This document shows, piece by piece, positions 63,325 to 64,000 of a DNA stretch of 64,000 nt. Every line of letters starts with the position of its first letter. The stretch's first letter is position 1. Source of the DNA: Hyphomonas sp. (GTDB lineage Bacteria > Pseudomonadota > Alphaproteobacteria > Caulobacterales > Hyphomonadaceae); assembly GCA_016124495.1 (NCBI GenBank), contig WGNP01000006.1, forward strand, positions 62,001 through 126,000, written 5' to 3'. The position numbers were made by a program, and so were the translations under genes. The notes below the pieces were generated by a model, which had not been told where the DNA came from, did not search any database, and saw only the letters and a program-made list of their open reading frames with translations.

Positions 63325-64000
63325 CTAGCCCTCGGCCTCCAGCATCAAAACACCTTCCTGCTTCCGGATCACGGTCCGCCGCAGGCTGCTCACGCGGTAG
63401 TCGCGGGACAAGCAGGTATCGACCGCAATGAAGTCGACCCGCGCATCGGTCTGCGTGAACTCGACCCGTACGTAGCCCTGATACCGATCCTCGGTCCAAT
63501 TCACCTCGGGAAGGGCTTCAGCGAACAGCGCATTGAGCCGCGCCGGGCCGTCTCCCGTCCATCCAGTCTCCACGAAGTCCCCCGGTGAAGAGATGCCGGC
63601 GGTGCCGATCTCGACGCCGATGGGCTTGCCATTTTCGTCAAACAACGGATTTTCCCAGAAGCTGTGGCTGTCGCCTGTAAGGAATATGAGATCGCGCGCG
63701 CCGGCCTTGTCAGCGGCGGCATAAAGCTGCTCACGCGCCGCCGGGTAGCCATCCCAGGTGTCGGTGTAGAAAGGCAGGTTCCACTTGCCCTTCCAGAAAA
63801 GGTTGGCGCCAGCACCTATACGTTCACTTGCCGGGGCCAGCGATTCTGGAATGCCGGCAGCTTCGAGATCGGGTACCAGCATGCGGGCAATCGGGCTCGC
63901 ATTGCCTACAAAGCGCCACGGCTCCCCGCGTGCAACCGACCGGGCGACAGCGTCCTCGAAGAAGGTCTCCATCTCTGGCGAAAGCATGCGCCGCGCCGGA
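63325..64000 (-). CDS. PhoD-family alkaline phosphatase, C-terminal part (cut by window end)
   Basis: The frame is open to the window edge (ARRMLSPEMETFFEDAVA at the start), so the N-terminal part lies beyond 64000. The visible 220 residues have the PhoD features LPFYTDTWDGYPAAREQL, FLTGDSHSFWEN (metal ligands) and TAGISSPG. PhoD enzymes are Tat-secreted phosphodi/monoesterases that use Ca/Fe. The 156-base gap before the TauD stop holds no gene. Confidence 0.85.
   Translation of the reverse strand, partial: PARRMLSPEMETFFEDAVARSVARGEPWRFVGNASPIARMLVPDLEAAGIPESLAPASERIGAGANLFWKGKWNLPFYTDTWDGYPAAREQLYAAADKAGARDLIFLTGDSHSFWENPLFDENGKPIGVEIGTAGISSPGDFVETGWTGDGPARLNALFAEALPEVNWTEDRYQGYVRVEFTQTDARVDFIAVDTCLSRDYRVSSLRRTVIRKQEGVLMLEAEG

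Overview
The window is about 64 kb of a GC-rich alphaproteobacterial chromosome, most like a stalked or dimorphic marine lineage near Hyphomonadaceae/Caulobacterales. The evidence is strong G/C bias at third codon positions, a TipF-type flagellar regulator, a DUF3035/BamF-type lipoprotein, and an rpoZ-rsh-pyrE-pdxJ-acpS-rnc-era-recO cluster. The taxonomic call is inference. I saw no rRNA, tRNA, CRISPR array, insertion sequence or prophage.

Layout. 1-5.4 kb: FAH-family hydrolase, tipF, lipoprotein, HAD phosphatase, MaoC hydratase, ribF. 5.4-13.1 kb: YbjN protein, ileS, lspA, DUF3035 lipoprotein and an M16 protease pair (one active, one lacking the zinc motif). 13.2-18.7 kb, minus strand: Nudix-derived regulator, HD hydrolase, a KAS III-like synthase with a decayed partner, tandem small lipoproteins, tag, ygfZ. 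19-25.7 kb, plus strand: M20 peptidase, K+ channel with a zinc ribbon, ParDE toxin-antitoxin overlapping a feruloyl-CoA synthetase-like gene, ThDP enzyme. 26-32.6 kb: S9 peptidase, nrdA behind two NrdR boxes, LpxR-like protein, NYN protein. 32.7-39.5 kb: the compact housekeeping operon rpoZ to recO. 39.5-48.8 kb: parC, GrpB protein, sirtuin, ArsR regulator, phosphatase and lemA, with several broken genes between. 48.5-53 kb: aminotransferase plus a TRAP transporter. 53-64 kb: bpt, MotB-like protein, dehydrogenases, hemB, globin, cytochrome b561, TauD-type dioxygenase and a truncated PhoD phosphatase.

The most striking feature is selective gene decay. About ten small accessory genes (GST, extensin-like, GNAT, SRPBCC, DUF1801, acylase, a small lipoprotein, an unknown partner of the KAS III gene, and two remnants next to ygfZ) carry single-base frameshifts, stop codons or truncations. 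The long essential genes (ileS, nrdA, rsh, parC, era and others) are open from end to end. Several indels lie in short homopolymers, so sequencing error must be excluded, but the sparing of about 20 kb of essential coding sequence favours real pseudogenes.

Regulatory sites readable from sequence are a double NrdR box before nrdA, a 13-bp-arm palindrome between arsR and a broken SRPBCC gene that contains the arsR start codon, a ParD operator on the -10 of its promoter, an rpoZ promoter, and several hairpins or terminators. I did not find an obviously new multi-gene system. The best leads are the decay pattern, the near-leaderless divergent ArsR module, the K+ channel/zinc-ribbon fusion, and the paired CX11C lipoproteins.
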